Shown in pieces: positions 51,643 through 63,262 of a stretch of 64,000 bases of DNA. The notes under the pieces were generated by a model, which saw only the letters and a list, made by a program, of their open reading frames with translations, searched no databases and was not told the origin of the DNA. The translations under genes and the position numbers were made by a program. Within the stretch, counting starts at the first letter, position 1. Every line of letters begins with the position of its first letter. Source of the stretch: Gadus chalcogrammus (lineage: Eukaryota; Chordata; Actinopteri; Gadiformes; Gadidae); NCBI RefSeq assembly GCF_026213295.1, contig NC_079431.1, positions 14,321,804 through 14,385,803 on the forward strand, given 5' to 3'.

Positions 51643-51927
51643 CTGACGCCGGTCACCCCCTGGACCTGCACATCACAGGGGTCCCCCCTGGGCCCCCCCG
51701 CCACCCTGGGGCCGGTCGGCGACCCCCGCCCCCCCGTCACCGGGCTGATGGGCATGGCGAAGTTGGTGGGCGGTGCCGGGGCGGGGCTGTGGAAGCGCCG
51801 GCTGGCCAGGTCGTCCAGCACCAGGTCGGGGTCGGGCCGCTCAGAGTCAGAGTCGCTGTTGCTCCCGCCGCACTCGTACGTCCACGTGGGGTCAGAGTCC
51901 GTCTGGGAGGGGCCCGCCGCGCTCTGG
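51643..51927 (-). CDS. lmo7: lmo7 exon: SQSAAGPSQTDSD...LVLDDLASRR
   Basis: 285 bases encoding QSAAGPSQTDSDPTWTYECG, SNSDSDSERPDPDLVLDDLA SRRF, then a Pro/Gly-rich tail. LDDLASRR is another copy of the recurrent DDxxxRR motif. Acceptor CGATCTCAG, donor CAG|GTCAGA. Confidence 0.88.
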
Positions 51928-52085
51928 CTGAGATCGCCCAATCCGTTCAGAGGTGATCACAGATGGCACGTGAACAACAACGACGGCGACAACAGAGACA
52001 CCAACAACGCAAAAAGAAAAACGATAGGAAGTTGAGGTTAAGGCACGGAATGGCCTCGAAGAAGCTCCGGGGGGGCTGGAATCAG

Positions 52086-52090
52086 ACACA

Positions 52091-52156
<66 letters not shown>

Positions 52157-52160
52157 CGCA
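52086..52160. repeat. (CA)n microsatellite in lmo7 intron
   Basis: About 33 CA units; (UG)n in the transcript, between exons 51643-51927 and 52393-52645. Confidence 0.96.
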
Positions 52161-52392
52161 CTGGTGTGTGATGGACCCTGAACTCTGTCCCTAGACCTTG
52201 GACCGGATCGGGACCTGTACTCTGTTGAGTCCAAATAAATGAATGACCACCCCCCATCGAGGATCACAGGGCCATGTCACGGTAGGGACACACGCGCACA
52301 CACACAAACACACCACACGAACACACCTGTGTGTGTAAACCACAGCCGTGACCGCTGTGGCGTTCCGCACGGGCAGCCCCGGCTGACCGTAC

Positions 52393-52645
52393 CTGGTGAA
52401 GGTGCCGTCCTCCTCGGTGTACAGGGGGCTGGCCCAGCTGCGGCGGTTGTCCTCGTTGCGCTCCGCCCTCTTCTTGCGCAGCGGCGCCGGGACGTAGCCC
52501 GACGGCTTGTCCTTAGAGGGCAGGAACTGGTTGAACTGGGCGACGGGCTTGGGCTGCGTCGCCAGCGAGCGCCGGTAGCTGAGGCTGTCCTTGTTGGTCG
52601 TCATGGTGACGCAGACGGGGTCGGCCTCAGCGTCGCTGCACCAAC
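52393..52645 (-). CDS. lmo7: lmo7 exon: KDKPSGYVPAPLRKK, NRRSWASPLYTEEDG
   Basis: 253 bases. Encodes (G)WCSDAEADPVCVTMTTNK, DSLSYRRSLATQPKPVAQFN, FLPSKDKPSGYVPAPLRKK, NEDNRRSWASPLYTEEDGTF. The last two blocks are the most conserved part of LMO7/LIMCH1 outside the named domains. Acceptor CACCCTCCAG, donor CAG|GTACGG. Confidence 0.97.
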
Positions 52646-53099
52646 CTGGAGGGTGAGGGTGGAGGGTGAGGGGTGGGGGAGGATGGCGTTTCGTTAGGGC
52701 TGCGCAATAAAGGGCATGTGTGTCGTCCAATTAGCTGATTCTGAAAGGTTGTAAGTCGCGACTAATGCGGTCAAAAAAGTTGCAGGAAAGAAAGGAATAA
52801 ATGTGATTACAAATTGAAGTCAAATCAAAAACAGTTAAAACTAAGCAATAGGTGATCTCAGCAATCACAGGCTTTGCCGTTAAAGGTGCTAGAATCTTGT
52901 GTGTGGTCTGAGGAATAATGGCCGACAAATATATGAAACCAAGCGATATGCTGTTGTGGCCAAAGTGGTCATTTTTGTCATTATCATAGGCATTAAAGTT
53001 GGGGCTGCGGTCTGGGGGCTGGACAGCAATCAGCCAATGGCGTGGTCTGGGGGGCGGGGGGATATACATTGACAACAAGCGAAAACTTGTGTTAGACCA

Positions 53100-53640
53100 T
53101 TAAAAGAGGGGAGGAGGTCGGAGGGCTGGGGTGGGGGGTGCAGTGTAGTAGTAGCAGGACAAGCAGGGGTTGTGCAGAGGTAAAGGTTCCAGTGAGGTGT
53201 CTGCTGCCCTGAGCTCAGATCTCGGTGGCAGCTCGGGGGCTTAGAGCAGGGGCCCGGGGCCTCCTCGTTTACAAGCTCATGTGGAAACCTGTGGAATGTC
53301 TCACTGGCCCCTCACACAGGGGTAGGTAGGTGGAGGCTACTGTAATTACACACTGACGGCCTCCTGACCAAGCCCCGCTGGGACGGAGGTCCTTATTCTC
53401 ACCCTACCTCATCCTTCCTAAGACAAGGGACTGATATCGCTGCATGCTATAACATTTACATTTTTTGCATCTTTATATCTATCTTTAGTGTTGATAGCCA
53501 CAGTTGTACCAAGGATAGTCCATTACAATAACATTCCACTAGGGGGCGGTAGACATGTACAAATATTACATCCCTATACAAGTTCTAGCCTGCATCCCCA
53601 TTCACAAAAGTTCTTCAAGGATAAACTGAGCTAGATATAA
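53100..53640. other. lmo7 intron without other features
   Basis: Part of the 1386-base intron between exons 52393-52645 and 54032-54260; G-rich at the right of the preceding exon, then unremarkable. Confidence 0.6.
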
Positions 53641-53939
53641 ATATCCAATACAAATAAATACAAATACATTTAGCCCAGAACACAGTGTCCGAACAACACA
53701 ACTAATTGCCAACGAGCAAAACACCGGAGTGCACATGCTTATTTGAAGACCTACTCTCAAATAACACACACAGAGAAAAACACACACTGTGGCAACTGAA
53801 GTTCAACAGAGCAGAAAAACTGTGTTGTCAGGTGCCTGTGGGCGTCCGAAGGCAAGCATGTGTGGGACCGTACAGGACTGTCTATGAGAGTGTAAGTGTT
53901 TCTGTCCGTGTTCTCACGAATGTTCAACCCACGAACACA

Positions 53940-54022
53940 GTTTTGTGTGTGTGTGTGTGTGTGCTTGCCTGTGTGCGATCGACATGTGCATATGTGCATA
54001 CGCGAGTGTACGTGTGTGTGTG
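53940..54022. repeat. Imperfect (TG)n tract
   Basis: GTGTGTGTGTGTGTGTGTGCTTGCC then degenerate TG units up to the exon's donor; (CA)n in the transcript just after exon 54032-54260. Confidence 0.85.
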
Positions 54023-54031
54023 TCTTCCTAC

Positions 54032-54260
54032 CCTCGCTACTCCCTTTAAGGGTGGCGTCAGACGAGATGCTGTGGGGTCGCGAGCCCAGGGAGTCTAGGC
54101 TGTCTGAGGAGTCCTCTTTACTGTATCCTTCTCCTCCTCCTTCGCCTCCTCTTCCTCCTCCTCTCAGCTGGAACAGCTCCTCTCGGTCAGAGTACCAACT
54201 GTCGCCAAAACCGCTGTCTCTCACACTGCTCCTCCTCGGGCTAGAGCCTTCCTCTAGAGC
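54032..54260 (-). CDS. lmo7: lmo7 exon after CH domain: RDSGFGDSW, SLDSLGSR
   Basis: 229 bases encoding ALEEGSSPRRSSVRDSGFGD SWYSDREELFQLRGG, a Gly-rich stretch, then DSSDSLDSLGSRPHSISSD. RDSGFGD and SLDSLGSR are LMO7 landmarks following the CH domain. Acceptor UGUGUGGCAG in the transcript; donor GAGG|GTAGGA. Confidence 0.95.
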
Positions 54261-54261
54261 C

Positions 54262-54510
54262 TGCCACACACATACACAGACACACACATGCACGTAAGCA
54301 CACACATAAACATGCACATAAGCACACACACATACACATGCCGTTAAGCACATACACACACACACACACATACAAACACACACCCACACACACAAAGAAG
54401 ATTGTAAACACACACACACACAGAGGCACGTGTATACACATACACCCAAATGTATCACATACACAACCAAAAAGCCACACAAAGCAACACACACAAACAC
54501 ACACACACGT
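54262..54510. repeat. Imperfect (CA)n tract upstream of an lmo7 acceptor
   Basis: Degenerate CACA/CATA repeats begin directly at the exon's acceptor; UG/UA-rich in the transcript. Confidence 0.88.
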
Positions 54511-55615
54511 CATTTCTTTCACATTTTCAGCCAATATAGGCTGGAAATAATATGCTTTACGCCTCACTTTGTGCGAGGACCTCCTGAGCGAGTTAACGGG
54601 TGATTGATTGTGTGAGTGTGAGATCTCCCACAGAGAGTCTGAATAGTTTTAAGTGCTAAGTCATGCAGTCTCGCCATCACGCGGTTGCAATAAACAAGAG
54701 TTTGCCTGACGCCAGCTACGACGGACCCAACCGCTGCTGTTGAAAACCACCCCGCCCGCTGTGATTCCCATTCAACATCGCGTCGTTTGAATCAATAGCA
54801 GGTTCTTGCTCAGGGCAAGTCGAGATGTCTCAATTCAACGGCAACAGAGTACACCCCGTCGAAACATAAACAACACCTGGCGCTGAACGGCGTTGAGTGG
54901 CTGCATGCGTGCGGAAACCTGTCAGCCTCTTTCAGAGGACAAATCCACCACACCTCGTCTGAACACTGGCAGAAGGTGGTATTGAGTGAAGTTAGATTAT
55001 CGTGGATAAGCCATAGGTAAGCACAAGTAATCATACATAAACAGACTTGACTGTCTTGAGCCACTGCTGTTATTGAAGCCCCTTAAGCCAGGTGAATTAC
55101 AGGTGGGATAAGAGTAACACTGGAGTAGAGTCATTAATCTTGCAGTCGACACTTCCCGAGGAAATGTTTTTTTTTTGCGCCGATTTCACCTATCTTCAAT
55201 ATTTACCGTAGTTGAGGTATTAGTATTACAAAGGCTTCCTCAAGGTAGAAATTAATAGGATGAGATGAAATCTAACCCATCTGCGATCGTGACCTGTGTG
55301 TGCTGCTGTAAACAGGATTAAAATAGCTGAGTCAAGGGATCAGGTTATTTATGACTTAACAACGCTGAGTTGGTTTCAGCGGCCGGTATTCTGAGGCCCC
55401 CCCTCCATCTCATCCAATCAGAACCTTTCCTTCAAACATAGTCTACATACCAGGAAGGATACAGAACTACACAACGCATTTTGGCGGTGAAAGAGGATTT
55501 AGCTGGCAAGATATTGATATTTAGTTATTTTGGATAAGTCCTCCTCGGCACGAAAGCGAGAAAACATAAACGTGATTTGCTTTGACAGATGGGCTGAAAT
55601 TTTTGTTTTGTTTAC

Positions 55616-55729
55616 CTTGGACAGTGCTGTTCCCAGTAATCCCTCGAAAGACTTGAGGTTTAAGTTAGGTCCATCATAGAAGGAATCATAGAAGGCTTGT
55701 CTTCCTAGCCAGTAAATGGTGATCAGCAC
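55616..55729 (-). CDS. lmo7: lmo7 exon: end of CH domain (VLITIYWLGRQAF)
   Basis: 114 bases, phase 0-0. Encodes VLITIYWLGRQAFYDSFYDG PNLNLKSFEGLLGTALSK, the last helix of the calponin-homology domain and the conserved NLKxFEGLLGTAL extension. Acceptor GGCCCTACAG, donor AAG|GTAAAC. Confidence 0.97.
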
Positions 55730-56114
55730 CTGTAGGGCCAAAGAACACAAGAACATAATCATTTATCACTAGTACATTTGAATACAGCATTCACGCTATA
55801 ATATTCAAGCATTGTATCAGTAAACTTTTAGCACCAGGTGACACACAGGGGAAATTTCTTGAACCTTCCATACAACAATCATGTTATAATTAGCAATTCT
55901 TGTGTGCATAAATGCCTTCTATAGCAGTGTAGTATTGCTTTATTTCCTATTAGCTTAGCTTACCCAGTGTGCTGATGAGTGTGATGTGTGGTGCGGAGCT
56001 ACGCAGCCCGATTGTTGCCCTAGCCCTGCACTAATAGGAGGTCACCACTTATCAACAGCCACTACTGTGATGGCCCTGTTTCCAGCCCCATCCAGAATCC
56101 TCCTCTACTGTTTA

Positions 56115-56117
<3 letters not shown>

Positions 56118-56201
<84 letters not shown>

Positions 56202-56212
56202 TGTGTGTGTGT

Positions 56213-56277
<65 letters not shown>

Positions 56278-56292
56278 TGAGCTTGTGTGTGT
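56118..56292. repeat. (TG)n microsatellite
   Basis: About 170 bases of TG with two CTG interruptions; (CA)n in the lmo7 transcript. Confidence 0.97.
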
Positions 56293-56712
56293 AAACAGTA
56301 GCAGGTAGACCGTTGCTGGAAGAGCCAGGGCCAGTGTGATAGTGTCAACATAGCATGCCACTATCTCTATATCAAATTCCCTTTCAGTCTTTAGTCCTTT
56401 TATTTTGGTATGTCGATTACATTCGGGACTACATTTGTCTATCCATGTGATGAAAAATAGGGGGACTTATGATGCAGAAAATTGAAACATAATGTTTCCC
56501 TTCACTTCCTGTGTGGCAAACATTTAAGAGAGCTGGAAATATGTAGAAGATATATACTTTTAACACACTGTGTTAAAAGATGTGAGTACTATAATGGACA
56601 GTATTCAAGACAAAAAAAGTTTGTGACAGTTGATAGGTGGACCAATCCACCAAGCATTCTATAACACTGAGCTTTTATTTGTCATAAGACAGTGCCACTA
56701 TTTTGCACTCAC

Positions 56713-56743
56713 ATTTTTTAGTCTTCTACTGGTTTCTTGTGGC
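56713..56743 (-). CDS. lmo7: lmo7 31-nt exon inside the CH domain (PQETSRRLKN)
   Basis: 31 bases: one base completing a codon, then PQETSRRLKN, directly followed by VLITIYWLGR in the next exon. ETSRR(L/V)KNVL is the CH-domain signature of LMO7/LIMCH1. Acceptor CTCTCACAG, donor AAT|GTGAGT. It is the most 5' exon in the window; the reading frame continues to exons right of 64000. Confidence 0.93.
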
Positions 56744-57012
56744 CTGTGAGAGGAAAAGAGACAAAAGGGAAAAGAGCGATTTAATTACAGAAGCCATTGG
56801 AAAAAAACAATAAAATAATGGCAAGTGCGTTTAGGGCTCTGTGTGTGGCAGTGAATGAACTGGAAAGTCCGAGCACAATCCAACTCATTCACTGCCAGCT
56901 CACCAACGCCTCACACAACAACATCACACACAACGAGCACACACATACAACACAAACAAACAAACCCAGAATATCAGTTTGAATTCCTCTTTTGAGGCTA
57001 CAGACTAGTATA

Positions 57013-57082
57013 GTATATATATACTGTAAATATATACTGTATATATGTATATGTATACATAAAAGTATGCATATACTGTATA
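57013..57082. repeat. AT/ATGT-rich simple repeat
   Basis: ATATATATACTGTAAATATATACTGTATATATG... with TATATACTG repeated several times. Confidence 0.88.
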
Positions 57083-60000
57083 TATACACACAAACACATA
57101 CTACTTAAGACCAAAGAACATACAATAACTGCCTATGGAAGATAACAAGACTAGAGAATCTCCTTCCCAGGTGGACGTCATCCCCATCTGCCCCCCTCTG
57201 AAAGCTAAATTCCTGCAGCCAAGCATTCCTAACCCCTATGTTGATAAATCTTTCCCCTTATGTACACTGTGTGGACCTTATCATATCTAAACACAGCCTC
57301 TATGATGTCTCTATAAACTGTGATAATGCCCTTTGAAAGCCCGGCCGGGCGACAGCCTAGAGATGCTGTGTGGAATCTGGCACGGCGCTGGGACACATCC
57401 CTCATGCAGTAATACAACATTAACACATTCCGTAGCCACCTGCGAGCGCTCCCGTAACCTCTGGGGACCGGTTGTTTCCCAGAATGCAATGCATCGCGCC
57501 AGGCCGTGTGCGTTATTTATCCCCAGGGGACTCGAAACAACTCAAGGCTTTGTCATGTTTTGTGACTCGACAACAAAGACGCAGCGGATTCGATGAAAGG
57601 AAAGACAGTGTATGTAAACACAAGACGAGGAATGGTGTCTCTAGGTTCAACCGTTGTCCCTCTGGCGTTGAATTCGGCCCGGAAGAACCAAGGCCAAACT
57701 ACGATCCGTCTTGGATACACAGGAAGTGATTTATAGCAGCTGAGCAAGATCGCAGAACACATACGAAAACAGAACGGATGATTGAAAGAAAAGAGTGGAA
57801 ATGCAATATTATTTGAATCTTCAAGCTATAAGCTTTCCATCACTGCCTCCCTCTCCCCATTTCACTACGTGCTACTAACCCTAGCCGCCGCACACACTCT
57901 TTTACTAGCTCACATATATAGCCCGAGTTTATTTGACGAAAGTGAATTTGGAAATAGATGTTAAAAAAAAAGTTCCACATCTTGCAAGATTTATGGGACC
58001 AATAAAAGGGTTGGAAGAAGAAAAAAAAAAAGACGTCTCTTGTGTTATTTGGATTTCAGCCACAAGGTCTACAATTATACAGATGTGGTGTTCTGGGCTG
58101 AAAGGGAGGAGAGTGGAGGGCCGGAGCGCCACAGAGCCGGTTACCTAATGCTAATTTATGGTTGGCGGTCAAAGCTGAACTCAAGAGAATATAAAGAGGG
58201 TTATTCTCTGCCCCGCCGTGCCTCCAGACTGTGCCGTAGCAGACCGACATCAGCTGAGTCCTCATATGAGCACCGGGAATCACCAATAAAGCCATCCATT
58301 ATTTATTTTTTTGTAACAGTGGATCACAGGGTCAATGGAAGAACACAGTAGAATAACAAGCAGATATTAAGCAAACACAATGAAAAGGCCCGCTAGGACA
58401 GTAGGATTCTGTGTGTGTGTGATTTATTTGTGTATGTGTGTGCATTTGTATGTTTCCCTTACCTAGTGTAGCTTCAACTCCACAGACTTCAGACACACCT
58501 CGACAAAAAAAATGACTACTGCTAATGTGTTTCTACAAATATTCTGGTGGACAGAACAGTATAAGTAGAGAAGCTCATCTTTAGGGTCACGAGACCCAAA
58601 CCTCCGGAGAGGTCAAAGGTTGAGACGAGCCGCCAGTCGATCAACCAGGAGCTTGCTCCATTGCTCCCCGTTTGCTATTGAGATGAAAATGCAAAAATAT
58701 TGAACCGCAACATTCTTGTGGAGTTCAGTAGACACTGAACTGCTGACAAAGTAGTTTTAGAACGGTGGAAAGGCAGGAAGGCCACACACGACCAATAACA
58801 GCTCCAAACCGCACAAGAGGTCCAAGCCAATGTCGATTTTCTGAGAAATAATCGTGCCTGTTCCTACCGAGGTATGTGCCAGCCCAATATTATTGACCAC
58901 AATGAATGGTACAATTCCTCTTGACTTTTCTCTCTCCAGTATTTGCATTCGTATTTCGGTATTCAGTGTTCAGAAACATGTGGAGGACAACAGTGTCCCA
59001 CTAATACACGAAACACAAGCCTCTATTTAATTCTTAAGACACTTAGCGACAGTGAACCTACTAATGATAAGCCATCTACGAGACCAACTCGAGTTTGTCT
59101 ACTGGCCTTTTCCAACACAGATGAAGAGAAGCATCTAAATTTAAATCCAGGAAACAAACCTGCACCTGTACTTGGGTGGAGCCGCACCCTGGGGTGTGGC
59201 TCATGTCATGCTAGTCACCTATTGAATCATCGCTGCTCAGCAAGGCTTTTATTTGACATGATAACAATGCAAGGACAAAGGTTGATCATGTATCATGCAT
59301 TCACGATATGATGCTGAGACGACCTCGACAACCCAATAACAGAAATCCTTCCTCCTCTGGGTGTGTCCATGCTCGTCTACATACCTGTCCGACGCAAACC
59401 ACTTGTTCTGCTGCATTCATCGCATCGCCAGGAATGTCCTCTGCCAACGTTCTTCCTGCAAACCGTCCCTCTCCTAACCCTAACCTAGGTTCCTCCCCGC
59501 CGTGCCTGCAAGAGGCCGACTCCAGACAAACTAAATCGTTCTGACCCCTTAAAGCCAGGACCACAAAAAGGGCTGGTTCCGTTAGAATCAGTCGGCTGTG
59601 ACTGAGGGCAGTGTCAGGGGACGGTTGTGTCATCGTTATCGTAACACAGTGTAACCACTGTCGGCAGGGGACAGAGGTTGAGGCTGGCATTTCAATCTCC
59701 AGTCATCTGGGAAGGACAAACATTACCCTTGTGTCGGCCGTTTACAACCAGGGATGGAGCGTGTCGTGTGGGAGTTTTATTGAGCCTTCTCCGTCATCAT
59801 CCGTTTGGTTTCACCATCTACCCACGGTTCACCCGTTTCCCTACGACAAGCGAGAGTGACGTGACATTTCCAGTTATTAAAGTGAATCGATGCGAGATGC
59901 GGTTGGAGGAGAGGCCTATAATTTTTTTGTCGCTATCCATTGCTTGGAGCCATTAAGATCAGACAAAATTAAATTAAAAAAATCTTCCTATGTTTATGAA

Positions 60001-61761
60001 ACATCAACCAGGGGCAAGATGGGAACAGTTTCCAGTTCCTCAGAAACACATAGACACAGTACTTTTTTTACATGACTGGTGATGTGGTTGCGTAATCAAA
60101 TCAAACCACACACCCACACAGCCAATCCTCCAGTCATTCAAATGTCCTCAAAGAGTTATTATCCAAGCACCAACCCCGGTGCCTTTAGGCTCGGACAAAC
60201 TCCAGCTCCTGTCAATGATTGGCTAAATCGAAGGATGCTGGTCAGACTTTGACCACGACTCAGCAGGGGGGCTGTTTTACCACCTACTGGAAGTCACGGA
60301 ACTGGAACCAACGGGCAAAGTGAAGAAACCGGTACTTAATGATGATGGTGATTCTAACCAGACCCATGTCAAGTGTTTATCCAACAGGGTATAAGACTAA
60401 CTGTAGACCCCTCTGTCCTAAGTAAGTAAGTGGAGGTGGAGCAGATGTGTATCTTTGCATCCTGAACAGGGCTTTTTGAGGGGCGGCGGGGGGGGGGGTT
60501 TGCAGCTCAACAGCTAGAATAAGCTGAATAAGCATGTGCATTCCTCAATGGCTAACAGTACAGTGTGTAACAGGGTAATTACTGTGTACGATTTGTGCAT
60601 TGTACTGTAATTTCCCCCCACCTAATCCCTTTTCACTCTGGGAGAAACCGGACTGAACAGAGGTCAAAGTGTCATTTCACTGGCTGACTGTGAGGGCGAC
60701 CGGGGAAACATTCTTGAAGCCCTTTTGTTTTTTTTTCAGAATGTGTTGTTAGGCCTGGTCCATATTCACTGGCTGGCTATCAAAAAGTCAGCCAGAAGCA
60801 GCAATTAAAAGAACCAGTTCAAATAGGGCGATATTATTTGGTACAGTGTTCTTCCAGTTGCCCCTGATTCATCCACAGTACTCAAGGGCCCTCATTTCCT
60901 GGGCAGCAGACAGACCCGGTCAAACTTGGCCCCGCTGTGAATCACAGGCTCCGCGGTGCCAGACCCGACGCAGGCCTGCTCACGGGGCGTGTTGTACGGC
61001 TCGGTGACAAACTGATGATGTGGAGGATACCTTATGGTTGGTCACGCCTACTCTAATCAGCTGGTATCTCCACCATAACAGTTTTGTAATGATGCACGCC
61101 CCGATTTTCATATGGAAAGCATGCGGGTGTGTGATAGGTGGATCTGGTTTATCAGCGGGCTGGTTACAAAACACCGTCTCGAAAAGCAATAGAGGAATAA
61201 ACTTCACAGAGCAGATGCCTGGTCGGGCCAACACCACGGCAGCCAATAAAGCTCAAAGGTCAGACACCCGAAAGACTTTATGGCCGTTGTGACCACGGAG
61301 CCATTGCCGAGTTTTACGGCCGTACCAGCTCGTGTTGCTCCCCGACGTGATCTTCGACACATAAAGAAAAGGATCCGCCGGCCAGCATACCTGCAGCCAA
61401 GTAGTGTAAAGTTCCTGCAGTTTAAATACCTTTCTTAAGTGAGGCAATTTAAGCCACTATCAGTACGTCATTTCGCTGCTCCAAAGGAACCTATCCACAG
61501 CCATCAATAGCCAAAACCACCAGACATTTTGATTACATTCAGACTTACATTTAGAGCATCTGGCAGTCACTTTTTTCATAAAAGTTCATAAAAATTAATC
61601 ACGTTATTCTTTAAGCAGTCCTAATTAACATCAATGGAGAGAAGATTAACTGAGGAGATATGTACAGAAGGACAGGCGGCTCCCATAGAAACAGAGCAGA
61701 ACACCTGTCAGACCAGGTTAGGAGACTGAAACCACGGTTACAAACTGCTGATAAAGACAAA

Positions 61762-61769
<8 letters not shown>

Positions 61770-61845
<76 letters not shown>

Positions 61846-61912
61846 CTCGCTCTCTCTCTCGCTCTCTCTCGCTCTCTCTCGCACTCTCTCCCTCCCTCCC
61901 TCCCTCCCTCTC
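61770..61912. repeat. (CT)n microsatellite with CTCG units and (CCCT)n
   Basis: Pure CT (61771-61841), then CTCGCT interspersed, ending in CCCTCCCTCCCT. On the - strand (lmo7 sense) it is a (GA)n/(GGGA)n tract. Confidence 0.96.
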
Positions 61913-63135
61913 CCAGTTTCTCTCGACCTCTCTCTCTCTTTTGTTTTCACTCTATTGTTGTGTATTGGTCTCTCTCAGTATTTCTCTAATTGTCTTACCC
62001 TCTCACTCCCCTTCTCTCTCTCCCTTTATAATAGTCACTTTCCAAACCAGCCTGTTTGTTTAGACTGAATCTCCATTCAACCCTGTTTGAGATTATAGAG
62101 GCAACTCATCTCGAGTCTTTGGTTTCCTTCCCTCTCTCTCAACAAAAACAACAAAAACAACAACACAACACGGCCTCATTAGTGTGCATGTGGCTGAACA
62201 TCTAACCTCATATCATTCTCGCCACAGGCCACTGAACCAACCCCACAGATAACATGGCGAGGGACGACTCAGCCAACCACTGAAAGTGATCCACCACGAC
62301 TGCACCTCACAACTTATTCATACCTCAGCCTGTAGGAACTAACACAAAACGTTTTCACATCAGCACCTAAAAACAAACAAGTCTCTGACTCTTGAATACG
62401 CATTGCATGTGTCATCCAGTCAACCCCAGAGGAAAAGCCTCAATTACACACACAACACCACAAACCACCCAACCCCCCCCCATTGATGTCCTGACAACAA
62501 ACACGTAAACACACCCAAGCGTGTGCGCTTCCACAATCCAGATCGGAAGGAGAATGTTCCCAGTGGGGGTGGTGGGGGTTGAGGTTGGTTTTAGGGGGTG
62601 TTGGAGGACACGGCATCTATATTAAGCTCCGCTGCAATGGCTTCTGTCACCATATCAACCCCACTCCTCCACGTGACCCTCTCTCAGTCTCTCCAGGCCA
62701 CTAAGAATAGCCTGGCCGGCCCCGGCCAAGACTGGCCACTCAGACAGGTCCCGGGGAGAAGTGTCACCGGGCTGGACCCACTACCCCCCACCCAGCCCTG
62801 GGTCCTCTGGCGACGCCCCTCCCTATAAAAGAGTTTCAAGTTGCGATGTTGCATTTGACAACGTTTCACTACCTCGTCAACGACAGAGCAATGCGTGCAT
62901 CTTTTGTGCCTTGTTGACTGCCAGCGTTGAATCAAAGGGTTTCTAAGTGGTTCCTCTGCCCAAGGGCTGGTAACTCTATTGTGTACAGTCATGAGGTTAG
63001 ATCCAGAGTTGATCCGTCATTCGCAAAGAGTGAAACCATTAGGATGATATTCACCCTGTAGTATATATATATATTTATACAACGGGGGACCTAAATCCAG
63101 CGATCTGATTTGTTCCCAACTGTTGTATAATGAGC

Positions 63136-63262
63136 GTATACATAACTGCTATGACGCCCGATCATTTTGTGAAAGTTTGCATATCACTCCGCGCCTGGAA
63201 GTAGAAACAGTTACAAAGTAAAACATATATATGTATACATAACTGCTATGCCGCCCGATCAT
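63136..63262. repeat. 30-bp direct repeat pair
   Basis: GTATACATAACTGCTATGmC-type unit followed by GCCCGATCAT occurs at 63136-63165 and 63233-63262 (29 of 30 identical), separated by 67 bases. Confidence 0.9.
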
